From: Methanobacterium sp. UBA279
Lineage (GTDB): Archaea; Methanobacteriota; Methanobacteria; Methanobacteriales; Methanobacteriaceae
Assembly (NCBI GenBank): GCA_002502855.1
Contig: DAQK01000021.1
Location: 4,348-68,347 of the forward strand
Direction: 5' to 3'
DNA length: 64,000 nt
Shown here: positions 8,850 to 17,253 of the stretch, piece by piece
How positions within the stretch are numbered: the stretch's first letter is position 1
Layout: each line of letters starts with the position of its first letter
Made by a program: the position numbers and the translations under genes
Notes under the pieces: model-generated
The model's input: the letters and a program-made list of their open reading frames with translations, nothing else
What the model was told of the DNA's origin: nothing
The model's database searches: none

Positions 8850-8890
8850 TGGTGACCCTCACTTGAAATCGATTCACTATTATACCTAAT

Positions 8891-8943
8891 TACAAGTTGT
8901 ATGAAAAAATTAGTTTCCTTATATACATAGTCGTAAGTTGCAT
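8891..8943. promoter_or_regulatory. pycB promoter region with repeated palindrome-like element
   Basis: TACAAGTTGTA at 8891-8901 is a perfect odd palindrome, and a related element GTAAGTTGCAT occurs at 8933-8943. Between them lies TTATATACATA (8919-8929), a candidate TATA box. Two similar elements flanking a TATA box upstream of pycB suggest a repressor site, but no regulator can be named. Confidence 0.3.
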
Positions 8944-9032
8944 ATATATAATGTTCTGATTATGTGAAAAAATTGGTCTGAATTGCGCAAAAATAGCATG
9001 AAATTCACTATACCAAATATAGTAAATAGTGT

Positions 9033-10634
9033 TCAATCCATTACCTGGCACACTATATAGTCCTGGTTTTCATATACCACCTTAACAAAATCAGGGAGAA
9101 GCTCCGGGAGACTCTCTGAGACGGGTTTGTTGAAATACACCAGGGGATAGAACTCTGATTTGACATTGATGAGTTCTAGGGTTTCATTCTGGGAGTTAAA
9201 ACTTAATCTCTTATCCAGCACCAGGTATCCTATCTTCGCTTCCTTCAGGGCCGACTGGGACATGGCTTTATTGAAATCTTCGAAGCCATAGTGAATGGGC
9301 ATACCGGACATGGTGGCCAGGAAGGTACCGGTGAAGAGGTTGTTGGTGAGTATGGATTTGTTTTTATCCCCGTTGGTGTTGAACCAGTTTGCCAGGTCCA
9401 CCATCGACTGTGAGGGAGGGGCGATGTCAAGTGTTTCGTACTCGTTTTTCACCTGGAAGGTGCCGAAGTCGGGGTTTTCCACGGTTAAAACTCCACTTAA
9501 AATGGCCAGGCTAAACACGGCAACCAGTAAACTTGCCCGGAACTTATCTGATGATAAACGCTTACTGGCATTCAATCTTTCATAGATTTGGCTTAATCCA
9601 AAACCACCTATTATGGAGAGTGGTATGAGTAGATATACCAGTAATCGATAAGATATGATGTTTATACCAAACATGTAGGCGATGCTTAAAAGGAACATCA
9701 ACAGAATCCAGATGAGGATGAACAGGACCTTTTTAGATAATTTATCCAGTGTTTTTCTGCGTATTTCATTTAAAGAGAAGACTATCCCTATAACACTGAA
9801 TATCAGTACCATGATGCCCAGGTTAAGGTATCCTTCCAGGCTTAAAGGCCGATTATATGCTATGGAGGTGGCTATCCCCGTGGCAACCGAGATGCCCTCG
9901 TTTAAAAGGGAGTATAATACGTCCGGCTGGAATATCAGGAGATATAAAAATCCCACCACCACCAGGCAGGCCGGTATAAGTAGAAAGGCACCGTAGATCT
10001 TGAAGATACGAAGATTACGGTAGACTATTAATTCTACCAGGCTGAATATGGTTATAATTAAAAATAAGATGAAACTGGCGGGTATATGGGTTGAGATAAT
10101 AACAACAAACAGGATACCGGAGAAAATCGCGGATTTAAGCAGGTCTTCCCTGATGGACTGGTAGTAAAGGTAGACCGATAGGGGGAGGAATATTAAGGCC
10201 AGGTTCTCAGGGATAGGTAGCATGATACGGCCTAAGAGGAAACTGGAAAGTACTAAAAATCCCGCAGAGATACCGGCAATAGTTCCGTAGAATTTCCGGG
10301 CAATATAGCTCACTGAGGCGACTATAAGCATGGCTAGGATAGGTTGTAAGGCCCGTGCGATCTGGAAGTAGTCGACCTTGGTGATCAGGCCCAGGGCGGC
10401 AAGGAGGAAATGGAACAGGGGCGGGTATCCTATTTTCTGGCCGAATGGTGCATTTAAGAGGGGATCAGTTAATATCAACCCGTATTTAGTGTAGACCATG
10501 GTGTACTGTACGTGGATGATGATATCCCAGCTCAGCGGCCACTGAAATTTCAGTGTGGGGATGAGGGCTATTAAAAAGGCGATTATGGCGGGTATGATCC
10601 ATATATGCCACCTTTGCAGTTTTTCATGGTTCAT
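9033..10634 (-). CDS. Polytopic membrane protein, possible GT-C-type glycosyltransferase
   Basis: 533 residues with about a dozen hydrophobic segments spread through the first ~370 residues, and a more polar C-terminal ~150 residues containing NTNGDKNKSILTNNLF. The first extracytoplasmic loop carries SWDIIIHVQYT and GYPPLFHFLLAALG, a layout like GT-C glycosyltransferases or oligosaccharyltransferase relatives, which place an acidic motif in this loop. I cannot assign a substrate. It is monocistronic, convergent with nothing nearby and divergent from the next rightward gene. The function is an inference from topology. Confidence 0.6.
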   Translation of the reverse strand: MNHEKLQRWHIWIIPAIIAFLIALIPTLKFQWPLSWDIIIHVQYTMVYTKYGLILTDPLLNAPFGQKIGYPPLFHFLLAALGLITKVDYFQIARALQPILAMLIVASVSYIARKFYGTIAGISAGFLVLSSFLLGRIMLPIPENLALIFLPLSVYLYYQSIREDLLKSAIFSGILFVVIISTHIPASFILFLIITIFSLVELIVYRNLRIFKIYGAFLLIPACLVVVGFLYLLIFQPDVLYSLLNEGISVATGIATSIAYNRPLSLEGYLNLGIMVLIFSVIGIVFSLNEIRRKTLDKLSKKVLFILIWILLMFLLSIAYMFGINIISYRLLVYLLIPLSIIGGFGLSQIYERLNASKRLSSDKFRASLLVAVFSLAILSGVLTVENPDFGTFQVKNEYETLDIAPPSQSMVDLANWFNTNGDKNKSILTNNLFTGTFLATMSGMPIHYGFEDFNKAMSQSALKEAKIGYLVLDKRLSFNSQNETLELINVKSEFYPLVYFNKPVSESLPELLPDFVKVVYENQDYIVCQVMD

Positions 10635-10670
10635 TATATCACGTCTAAGTTATGTAATCGTCACCAGTAC

Positions 10671-10728
10671 ATTAAGATTATGTATTGGTTTGTTGAATCC
10701 ATTAAAATTATGCACTGGGTTCATTGAA
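10671..10728. repeat. Two degenerate ~28-bp direct repeats
   Basis: ATTAAGATTATGTATTGG...TGTTGAA (10671-10697) and ATTAAAATTATGCACTGG...CATTGAA (10701-10728) are related copies lying head to tail upstream of the leftward membrane protein gene. They could be promoter-associated or neutral; no function is visible. Confidence 0.4.
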
Positions 10729-10811
10729 CACTATAGAAATTGTGGGTTCATTCTACCCGTGAGATATTTCCTTTTCTATCTTATATTGTTCCATCAACTA
10801 AAAAAACTGTG

Positions 10812-11516
10812 ATGTTTTACCACAAAAATTTGAACAGTTTTAGTTTGAAATGTTTATATACTGTCGTACCTCCACAGGGTGAGGCAAAATCTGAATTCGA
10901 AATATTCCAGCTTCTTTCTCTAAGATTAGGCCTGGGGGATGAAATGGCAGGCACGCCCACCAAGTGGCTTAAGAAGATGGCTTCCCCCATCCTTGATAAG
11001 GGTGTAACCTTCGAAGAACTGCAGAATGGCCCGGTGGAGATGGTCCCTGCCCATGAGATCCCCTACGCTGATAAATGTTTTAAGACAGAATCAGGCCTCT
11101 TCGAATTTATAACAGACTTTAAAGATGATAATCTCGAAGGAAGTGACGAAGGAGTAATAGATAAAAATTTCCCCTTGCATCTGCTTTTCACTTCCACTGA
11201 TAAATGGGTGGGATCAGTTTTACCTGAATCAGAAATAAAAAACGGCTACCTGGAAGTTCAGGCACACCCGTTAACCCTTAAAGCAACTGGTGTAGCAGAT
11301 GGTGAGGTGGCCCTCCTGGAATCTCTCTTTGGAAAGCTGGAAGTCAGGGTTCGTGGGAGTGAAGATGTGAGGTGCGACTTCATCTTAGCTTACAAGGGTG
11401 GGCTGATGAGGCATAATAAAAACATCAACGTATTAACCGGGGACATCCTCAGTGAGAAGGGAGAAGGCGCCCCTTATTACGATACCCGGGTTCGACTGAG
11501 GAATCTGAATAGTTAG
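10812..11516 (+). pseudogene. C-terminal fragment of a molybdopterin oxidoreductase
   Basis: The recognisable part begins at VVPPQGEAKSEFEIFQLLS and continues to the end (LHLLFTSTDKWVGSVLPES, LEVQAHPLTLKATGVADGE, GAPYYDTRVRLRNL), matching the last ~220 residues of molybdopterin-dependent oxidoreductases, including the C-terminal dinucleotide-binding domain. The ~600 residues expected upstream (Fe-S motif and main cofactor domain) are missing; the DNA before it is AT-rich and unrelated. The remaining frame is still open, so the truncation may be recent, or a short protein may still be made. It cannot be catalytic alone. Confidence 0.75.
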
Positions 11517-11580
11517 GTTTTTATCTCCCTTTTTAGGTTTTATCTCCTTTTTTTTAAATGAACTGTTCATGACTATAGTA

Positions 11581-11647
11581 AACTATATATGTGGGGTCAT
11601 ACTTACATAAAGTAAGTTATTAATAACTATATATATGGGGGGGGGGG
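11581..11647. promoter_or_regulatory. Leader of the caspase-like gene: direct repeat and an 11-G tract
   Basis: AACTATATATGTGGGG at 11581-11596 is repeated with one mismatch at 11625-11640 and runs into a tract of eleven G at 11637-11647, just before the caspase-like gene. The repeats contain TATA-like sequence. Long G tracts are slippage-prone, and this one lies upstream of the likely start codon at 11680 but inside an open frame that could extend the protein. Confidence 0.4.
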
Positions 11648-11679
11648 ATTTGAAAGAATTTAAAAATGGTGAAAAGATT

Positions 11680-12492
11680 ATGGGTAAAAAAGCACTCTGT
11701 GTGGGTATAAATAACTTCAAAAACTATCCGGGCAGTTCATTGAATGGTTGTATAAATGATGCGTATGATATGGAAGAAATACTGGTGCAGTACATGGGTT
11801 TTGAAGAAAAAAACGTGGTAAAACTCGTTGATAAAGAGGCGACCAAGTCGAATATAATGAAGAACCTCCAGGAAATGGTGGGAGGAGCTATGTCAGGTGA
11901 ATATGATAGGCTGATATTTAGTATGTCCAGTCACGGTACCCAAATGCCGGATGTCAGTGGGGATGAGCCGGATGATTTTGATGAAGCCTTCTGTCCCTAC
12001 GATCTGGATGTGAGAGGAGATGAATGGGATCCGGATCGGATAATATTGGATGACGAACTCCATGACCTCTTCACCCAACTACCAGAAGATGTGTCACTGG
12101 AGGTCTATCTGGACACCTGCCACAGCGGGACTGGTTTAAGGGCCATGGAACCCCTCCATGACCGTGAGCCCAGATACATTCCTCCGCCTTCCGGGGAAGT
12201 CTTCCAGAAGGTTGGCAGTAGAGAATTTAGGCACCCTCCCCTATTAGGCAACCACATACTATGGGCAGCCTGCCGGTCCGACCAGACCAGTGCCGATGCC
12301 TTTATAAGTGAAGAATGGCACGGGGCGTTCACCTACTACTTCTGCAGGGAGATAAAAATCAGCGAAAACAAACTATCTAGGGATGAAGTTTTAAAAAATG
12401 TTGCTCGTGAGTTAGATGCCAATGGGTACAGTCAGATACCCCAGCTGGAGTGTGATGCCACCACCAGAGCAAAGAAATGTAATGAGTTTTAA
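11680..12492 (+). CDS. Caspase-family (C14/metacaspase-like) cysteine protease
   Basis: From ATG 11680, preceded by GGTGA at 11668-11672, the protein is 270 aa. It starts MGKKALCVGINNFKNYPGS, followed by LNGCINDAYDMEEIL, typical of metacaspase-like domains. The catalytic His is in SMSSHGTQMPD and the Cys in VYLDTCHSG. It has no signal peptide or extra domain. Caspase-like proteins in prokaryotes act in proteolytic signalling and some defence systems; no CRISPR, TPR or other partner is adjacent, so its role is open. The neighbour upstream is a decayed oxidoreductase and ino1 lies convergent downstream. Confidence 0.88.
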   Translation: MGKKALCVGINNFKNYPGSSLNGCINDAYDMEEILVQYMGFEEKNVVKLVDKEATKSNIMKNLQEMVGGAMSGEYDRLIFSMSSHGTQMPDVSGDEPDDFDEAFCPYDLDVRGDEWDPDRIILDDELHDLFTQLPEDVSLEVYLDTCHSGTGLRAMEPLHDREPRYIPPPSGEVFQKVGSREFRHPPLLGNHILWAACRSDQTSADAFISEEWHGAFTYYFCREIKISENKLSRDEVLKNVARELDANGYSQIPQLECDATTRAKKCNEF

Positions 12493-12591
12493 CCTTCCCT
12501 CTTGTTCATCAAGTTATTAACGTTCCCTCTGGCTTTTCGCCGAGTTACTAACATTCCTTCTTGTCTTCATCAAGTTATTAACGTTCCCTCT
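12493..12591. repeat. Tandem ~57-bp repeat array between convergent caspase-like and ino1 genes
   Basis: TTCATCAAGTTATTAACG... (26 bp) is present identically at 12505-12530 and 12566-12591, with a degenerate copy around 12541-12562 (CGAGTTACTAACATTCCTTC). Read leftward, each unit has the form GGGAACGTTAATAACTTGAT, which is also the last codons and stop of ino1. The array therefore looks like repeated copies of the gene's own 3' end. Confidence 0.65.
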
Positions 12592-13681
12592 TTCCAATGA
12601 TAAATTCATCCACCATATCTCGTGCTTCATCATCGGTGAACTGTTCTGGGGGGTGTTTCATGGTAAAAGCAGATATTGAGGTGAGCTGTCCCCCGATATT
12701 CCTCTCCAGGGCCAGTTTACAGCATCTAATAGCGTCTATAACGCATCCTGCAGAGTTAGGGGAGTCCTCTACTGAGAGGCGTAATTCTATATTCATGGGC
12801 ACGTCACCGAAGGTTTTACCCTCCATGCGCAGGAAACACAGTTTATTATCGTTCTGCCAAGGTACGTAGTCGCTGGGACCGATGTGTATGTTTTCCGGTT
12901 CCATCCTCTCTGCGAGAACCGACTGGACTGCCTCGGTTTTCGACTCCTTTTTAGAGTCCAACCTGTTACGGTTGAGCATGTTTAAAAAATCGGTGTTACC
13001 ACCGGTGTTGAGCTGGTAAGTTCGCTCCAACTTAACTCCCCTGTCTTTAAAGAGGTTGGCCAGTGCCCTATGGGTTATGGTGGCACCGATCTGGGCTTTT
13101 ATATCATCACCCACCATGGGCAGGTTTTTTTCCTCAAATCTGGCCGCCCACTCCGGGTCGCTCACTATGAAGACTGGCATGTTGTTTATCAGGGCCAGCC
13201 CTGCTTCCAGGGCGCACTCGGCATAGAAACGCGTGGCTTCTTCAGAACCTACAGGGAGATAGTTCAGGAGGATCTCCGCTCCACTGTCGGTTAAAATTTT
13301 AACGATTTCTTCCTTATCATTTTCTGGCTCATCTGATACAACGAAAGTGTTTTTTTCGTCATGTTCAGCCATATGTGGGGCTACACCGTCTAAGACTTTG
13401 CCCATGGATACTTTTACCCCTAATTGGGGTATTTCTTCCTGGAAGACGGTGGTGCAGTTTGGCCTGGCGAATATGGCCTCGCTTAAATCCAGACCTACTT
13501 TACGCTGGTCTATATCTATTGCTGCTACCACTTCTATATCAGATGGTTTGTATCCGCCAATATCCCAGTGCATCAGGCCTATGGCGTCTTCTGCTTTCTG
13601 GTCTTTGTAATAGTAAATTCCCTGTAATAGTGAGCTTGCACAATTACCAATACCAATTATTGCTATTTTGATTTTCTCCAA
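12578..13681 (-). CDS. ino1: L-myo-inositol-1-phosphate synthase
   Basis: The 367-residue protein starts MEKIKIAIIGIGNCASSLLQG (NAD-binding Rossmann motif) and contains NYLPVGSEEATRFYAECAL, NNMPVFIVSDPEWA, VGDDIKAQIGATITHRAL and LERTYQLNTGGNTDFLNM, characteristic of the archaeal and actinobacterial inositol-phosphate synthases. It isomerises glucose 6-phosphate to inositol 1-phosphate, which in Methanobacteriales supplies archaetidylinositol lipid head groups. Length is normal for this branch. Transcribed alone. Confidence 0.95.
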   Translation of the reverse strand: MEKIKIAIIGIGNCASSLLQGIYYYKDQKAEDAIGLMHWDIGGYKPSDIEVVAAIDIDQRKVGLDLSEAIFARPNCTTVFQEEIPQLGVKVSMGKVLDGVAPHMAEHDEKNTFVVSDEPENDKEEIVKILTDSGAEILLNYLPVGSEEATRFYAECALEAGLALINNMPVFIVSDPEWAARFEEKNLPMVGDDIKAQIGATITHRALANLFKDRGVKLERTYQLNTGGNTDFLNMLNRNRLDSKKESKTEAVQSVLAERMEPENIHIGPSDYVPWQNDNKLCFLRMEGKTFGDVPMNIELRLSVEDSPNSAGCVIDAIRCCKLALERNIGGQLTSISAFTMKHPPEQFTDDEARDMVDEFIIGKRER

Positions 13682-13920
13682 TTATAACACCCTTTACGCG
13701 TCATCGAGCTAATTGTGCCAGTTATAGTTTATGAAAATAAACAGTATTAGGCAAAATATTAAAGTTGGTAAGCTTAAAAGTTCTTCTAAAAGAATAATTT
13801 GCTGATTGTACTATTAAATGTTTCGATAAATCCTTAAAATCCTTTGAAAAATAAAGGGAATCCTGTGTTATATCCTTAATCTACCGGTATGGTGGGAAAT
13901 TAACGGGATTAATGGTATTA

Positions 13921-14361
13921 TCATATTTCAGGGTAGATAGTGATGGTTCCCAGATAGACAGCGGTGGTTAAACTGCACTCCATATAATTATCCCGATGAT
14001 GATCCATAAGAGCAACCTGTTCCTCTCGGCGCTGAATATTATACCCACCACGGTGTCCAGGGGGGCTCCAATAGGAGGGGTGAGATGATTCCCAAACCAA
14101 ACACGCCATACTTGTTCCAGATCTTAAAGTAACGCCCCCTTTTTAAGGTTTTCATCCGATCCGTAGCGCCACTTTAGAAATCTGCTCCGGAGGTTTGAAC
14201 CGGCGAAGGCCACGATAAGAGTGGATGTAACTGAACCCAGGGCAGTGGTGACTGCGGTGCTTAAGGATGATAGTTTTAAAACCAGACCCAGTGGAATAGC
14301 CCAGCCATAACTCTGCCACACCGGTGAGAAACACGATGAGTATGCTGTAAGTAGGGTCCAT
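13921..14361 (-). pseudogene. Small multidrug export family protein, multiply frameshifted
   Basis: Pieces in successive frames assemble into a single membrane protein: MDPTYSILIVFLTGVAELW, then IPLGLVLKLSSLSTAVTTAL and RFLKWRYGSDENLKKG, then FKIWNKYGVFGLGIISPLLL, then VVGIIFSAERNRLLLWIIIG and LTTAVYLGTITI. This is the pattern of the Sm_multidrug_ex family (COG2426). At least three frame changes, near 14305, 14130 and 14070, and another near 13975, prevent a full product. The order and hydrophobic pattern are preserved, so the lesions are recent. Confidence 0.7.
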
Positions 14362-14489
14362 GGTTATCTGGAATTGAAAATTTGTTTAAATTTATCTTTT
14401 GGATGTAAATCGTCTGAAACTTATCTTTTGGATTTTAATCGTCTGAAATTTATCTGCAATAAAAAAAATTTGATCAAAAAAAATTATAG

Positions 14490-14783
14490 TCATCCTTCTC
14501 GTTGTTTAAGTTCTTTCCCACGCTTGCAGTAGAAGTTGTGGATAACTCCGATTTTATAGGCTGCAGCAAAGGGGCAGGTGGGACACATACAGCCCTTTTC
14601 CGTATTTATACAGTTACTTTCCTCTTTAAGGCAGAAGATGTTTTCCCCGGCATCCTTGGCACACTGGTTGAAGGTGGGACATATGGGGCATACACAGTCT
14701 GTCTCTAATTCCCTGATCCTTTGATTTTTATCCTCATCAGAGAGTTCATTTAACTCAGCTATAAGTTCTTCAAATTTATCCAC
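14490..14783 (-). CDS. DUF2769 cysteine-rich protein, intact copy
   Basis: 97 residues with an acidic helical N-terminus and a repeated cysteine pattern: CVCPICPTFNQCAKDAGENIFC, then CINTEKGCMCPTCPFAAAY and FYCKRGKEL. This is the DUF2769 family, common in methanogens and probably binding a metal or Fe-S cluster. No function is established. A decayed paralogue with the same architecture lies 1.1 kb to the right, so this pair arose by duplication. Confidence 0.8.
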   Translation of the reverse strand: MDKFEELIAELNELSDEDKNQRIRELETDCVCPICPTFNQCAKDAGENIFCLKEESNCINTEKGCMCPTCPFAAAYKIGVIHNFYCKRGKELKQREG

Positions 14784-15138
14784 CTTGTATCACCATTTAC
14801 TAGAGAGTTTCTCCCAGTTAATAAAATTTATTCTGTATCTGTCTCGAAGTAGGGTGACATCTTGGAGGATTAATCAATTAAAAAGGTACTAAGGGATTAG
14901 GGGGGGATTAAATAAAGGATTTAAGTCCAGAATAATCCCTCGTACCTGTAACTAATGAATTAGTTACCGTAACAAAGAGTAAATTTTTTTTAAATTCCCC
15001 ATTAGCATTTCTTATTTTAAGATAAGATTAAAAATAGATTTTCCCAAATTAAACCAAAATTTTACCTAAATTAGAAAATAAATTCTGGAATTTACTTAAA
15101 TTAAAATTAAGAAATAAATAAAGAAAAATGTTCTAACC
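14784..15138. other. AT-rich intergenic region with one strong dyad
   Basis: No gene was found. The region holds a 20-bp dyad at 14948-14967, a run of G at 14899-14905 and AT-rich sequence that should contain the promoter of the DUF2769 gene to the left. Confidence 0.5.
14948..14967. promoter_or_regulatory. 20-bp dyad GTAACTAAT-GA-ATTAGTTAC
   Basis: Two perfect 9-bp arms separated by 2 nt. It is too tightly spaced for a normal terminator loop and suits a dimeric DNA-binding protein. It lies about 165 bp upstream of the DUF2769 start and downstream of the broken winged-helix/membrane pair. The regulator is unknown. Confidence 0.4.
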
Positions 15139-15436
15139 CTACTTCCAGCTTATTTTAAGTAGTGAGGCCAAAGCTACCAGCTGGGATGAATTTATAAGTA
15201 GCAGGGGGATTTGATGTGGACTCTCCATGGGGGGTGTGTGGTGGTCCTGGTGGTGGAGCAGAGTAGTAGACAGATAGAATATTTTGTAGTAGGAAAAATA
15301 TTCCAAACACCAAAAGGCCAATGGTGTACTGAGATTTCCATTTGGTATAATTTTTCCAGTATATGGAGAGCAAAATCAGTATCATACAGATATTTGCCAC
15401 TGCCAATCCTAAACCTATATAACTATACAAGACCAT
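15139..15436 (-). pseudogene. Small membrane protein paired with winged-helix regulator, frameshifted
   Basis: The first ~60 residues (two membrane segments, LGLAVANICMILILLSIYW and YTIGLLVFGIFFLLQNIL) resemble a family of small archaeal membrane proteins encoded next to ArsR-like regulators. The frame then enters a Pro-rich tail (SAPPPGPPHTPHGE), while another frame ends LLLINSSQLVALASLLKISW, which resembles the third membrane segment of that family. I infer a frameshift near 15200-15260. The ATG at 15436 lies 15 nt after the preceding gene's stop. Confidence 0.5.
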
Positions 15437-15451
15437 TTTCCAACCTCTTTA

Positions 15452-15741
15452 TTAATCGTTATTTCTGATTTCCTTCCAAATAGTATCAAAAGCATCAAAA
15501 TTCTCCTTCATGATGGGGGAGAGCATGTAAACCATTCCGTACTGTCCTTCACCGGAACACTTGATGATGTTTATTCCTTTTTTAGAACTTTCATGTGATG
15601 AGTGATGGTTTTATAATCCAGATCCAAATTCTGAGCAAGTTGATTTGCATTATACGGTCAGGAATGTAGTTCCTTGATAATCCGCGCCCGGTTAATTCCT
15701 CCTCTGGTCCCGGCTATCAACCACCACAGTAAATCTTCCAT
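15452..15741 (-). pseudogene. ArsR-like winged-helix regulator with an in-frame TGA and a frameshift
   Basis: From ATG 15741: MEDLLWWLIAGTRGGINRAR and IIKELHS, then TGA at 15660-15658, then in the same frame PYNANQLAQNLDLDYKTITH and HMKVLKKE, where TAA follows; after a frame change it continues GINIIKCSGEGQYGMVYML and ends at 15452. The intact family has RPYNANQLA at the stop site, so CGA to TGA is the likely change. The gene directly precedes a small membrane protein that is also broken, so the two-gene unit has decayed together. Confidence 0.7.
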
Positions 15742-15887
15742 AAGTATCACAAAAAGTTCGGGGGGATTAATTCAATAAATAAATTTAGTAGTCTTTTATT
15801 TGATTTAAGCTTATTTCCAAATCTTCTGAAAGAAATTAAAAAAATTAAACATCAACTTCAAAAGCGTTTAGTACAGGTAATAAAATT

Positions 15888-16190
15888 TTATTCCCGCTGC
15901 TCTATCTCGGAACCCCTCATACAGTAAGTGGTGTACCGGGCCCCGAAACTGAGCCTCCGGGCGAAGGGACAGGGTGGACATAGACAATCCTTCTTCTAGG
16001 TTATGCACTTTTCACTCTCCCCAATTATGCAGAAGAGTAACTCGCCTTTTTCTCGAGCACAGTCATTGTAGGTGGGGCAGATAGGGTAGATGCACTGAGA
16101 TTTAAAGCGTTCCAGCTCCTCCTCCCTTTCCTCTGGGGACATGCTTTCTAATGATTGGAGCAATTCTTCAACATCATCCATGGATATCAC
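15888..16190 (-). pseudogene. DUF2769 cysteine-rich protein with an in-frame TAG
   Basis: From ATG 16190 the protein runs MISMDDVEELLQSLESMSPE, then CIYPICPTYNDCAREKGE and KCIT, then TAG at 15998-15996. The same frame continues KKDCLCPPCPFARRL and ends YCMRGSEIEQRE with TAA at 15890. The post-stop part aligns with the paralogue at 14490-14783 (CINTEKGCMCPTCPFA), where a Glu codon occupies the stop position, so GAG to TAG is the simplest origin. The first 64 residues alone could be made but lack half the cysteines. Pyrrolysine decoding is not expected in Methanobacteriales. Confidence 0.75.
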
Positions 16191-16217
16191 CTCGTTTAGA
16201 TTAAGAAGTTAAAAATA

Positions 16218-17132
16218 TTAAACCACAGAAAAGAAGAATTGTCCCAGTACAAGTACGATGGGCCAGATCATGAATTCTGCGTCTGCTAATGTGTAGGATA
16301 TCATCCGCAACTTTTCATCTTCTAATTTACTTGCTTTATTTAAGTAGTAAATACTGTAGAAGTAGAATAGTACCATTATGGCTGCAAATAGCGGGATTAT
16401 TCCCAAGCAGATCCCAAGGAAAAGTGGGATGAAGGCCAGGATGTTCAGTATATGCAAGAGCTTCAGGGTCCCTTTTTTACCCAAAATTACAGGCACAGTT
16501 TTTAATCCTTCTTTTCGGTCACTTTTAATATCCTTCAGGTCAAAGAAGATTGTGTTTGGTAAAAATTTGAGAAAGACGAATAAGAAGATTAGTATGTAAA
16601 TTAAATTCAATTGTAAGGAATGGTAGAACACTATAGAAAAAGTCCCGGCCAAGGACCAGGTTAGTGTGGTGTAGATGTTTTTGAAGGCAGGTATTTTTTG
16701 TGTGAAATTTTTTAAACCTACCGAGTAAAGAACACCCCCCATTATCAAAATTAAAATGAAGGATATCATGGTCCAATTGGAGAAAAGCACCAGTAGGAGA
16801 GATAAGAGTATTGCATAACTTCCCATTAGGTAGGGGAAGATATGTGATTTTTTATGGAAGTAGGTGGCCCTTTCCAGATTACTATCCTTATCTTTATCCA
16901 TATCCCGGTAATGGTCATAGCTATAAACCATCAATGGTATTATGTAAGCTATGATTAGGAGGGGTAGTGAAATACTGGTTCCTGTCAGTATCGACGACGT
17001 GATGATAAATGCAGGACCACTAAGGGCTGCGAAGTATCCTCCATAAAGTATCTCATCCTTTAACTTTACAATAATTTCTGGTGATTTTGACAGAATGAAT
17101 TTTTTATTGTTTAAATTAGTATTTGGTAACAT
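16218..17132 (-). CDS. UbiA-family prenyltransferase-like membrane protein
   Basis: 304 residues with about eight membrane segments and the two Asp-rich motifs of UbiA enzymes: YDHYRDMDKDKDSN around residue 72 and FDLKDIKSDRKEGLKTVP around residue 199. UbiA enzymes transfer prenyl groups to an aromatic or lipid acceptor in the membrane; methanogen members include archaeol and other lipid-pathway enzymes. The acceptor cannot be told from the sequence. The first motif (DHxxDxxxD) is slightly atypical compared with NDxxDxxxD. Confidence 0.8.
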   Translation of the reverse strand: MLPNTNLNNKKFILSKSPEIIVKLKDEILYGGYFAALSGPAFIITSSILTGTSISLPLLIIAYIIPLMVYSYDHYRDMDKDKDSNLERATYFHKKSHIFPYLMGSYAILLSLLLVLFSNWTMISFILILIMGGVLYSVGLKNFTQKIPAFKNIYTTLTWSLAGTFSIVFYHSLQLNLIYILIFLFVFLKFLPNTIFFDLKDIKSDRKEGLKTVPVILGKKGTLKLLHILNILAFIPLFLGICLGIIPLFAAIMVLFYFYSIYYLNKASKLEDEKLRMISYTLADAEFMIWPIVLVLGQFFFSVV

Positions 17133-17253
17133 AACGCTTTACGTTCAATCTCTTAGAGACTAAACCGAATTATATTCTATTACCACTATAAAATAAATAG
17201 TTATGTGAATATTGTCACAAAAAGTTTAGAATTCTGAGTTAGAAAAGTTTAAA

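Noticed and set aside
15996..15998. Pyrrolysine at the in-frame TAG
   Set aside because: Pyrrolysine is known from Methanosarcinales and Methanomassiliicoccales, the site is Glu in the paralogue, and no PYLIS-like element or pyl gene is in the window.
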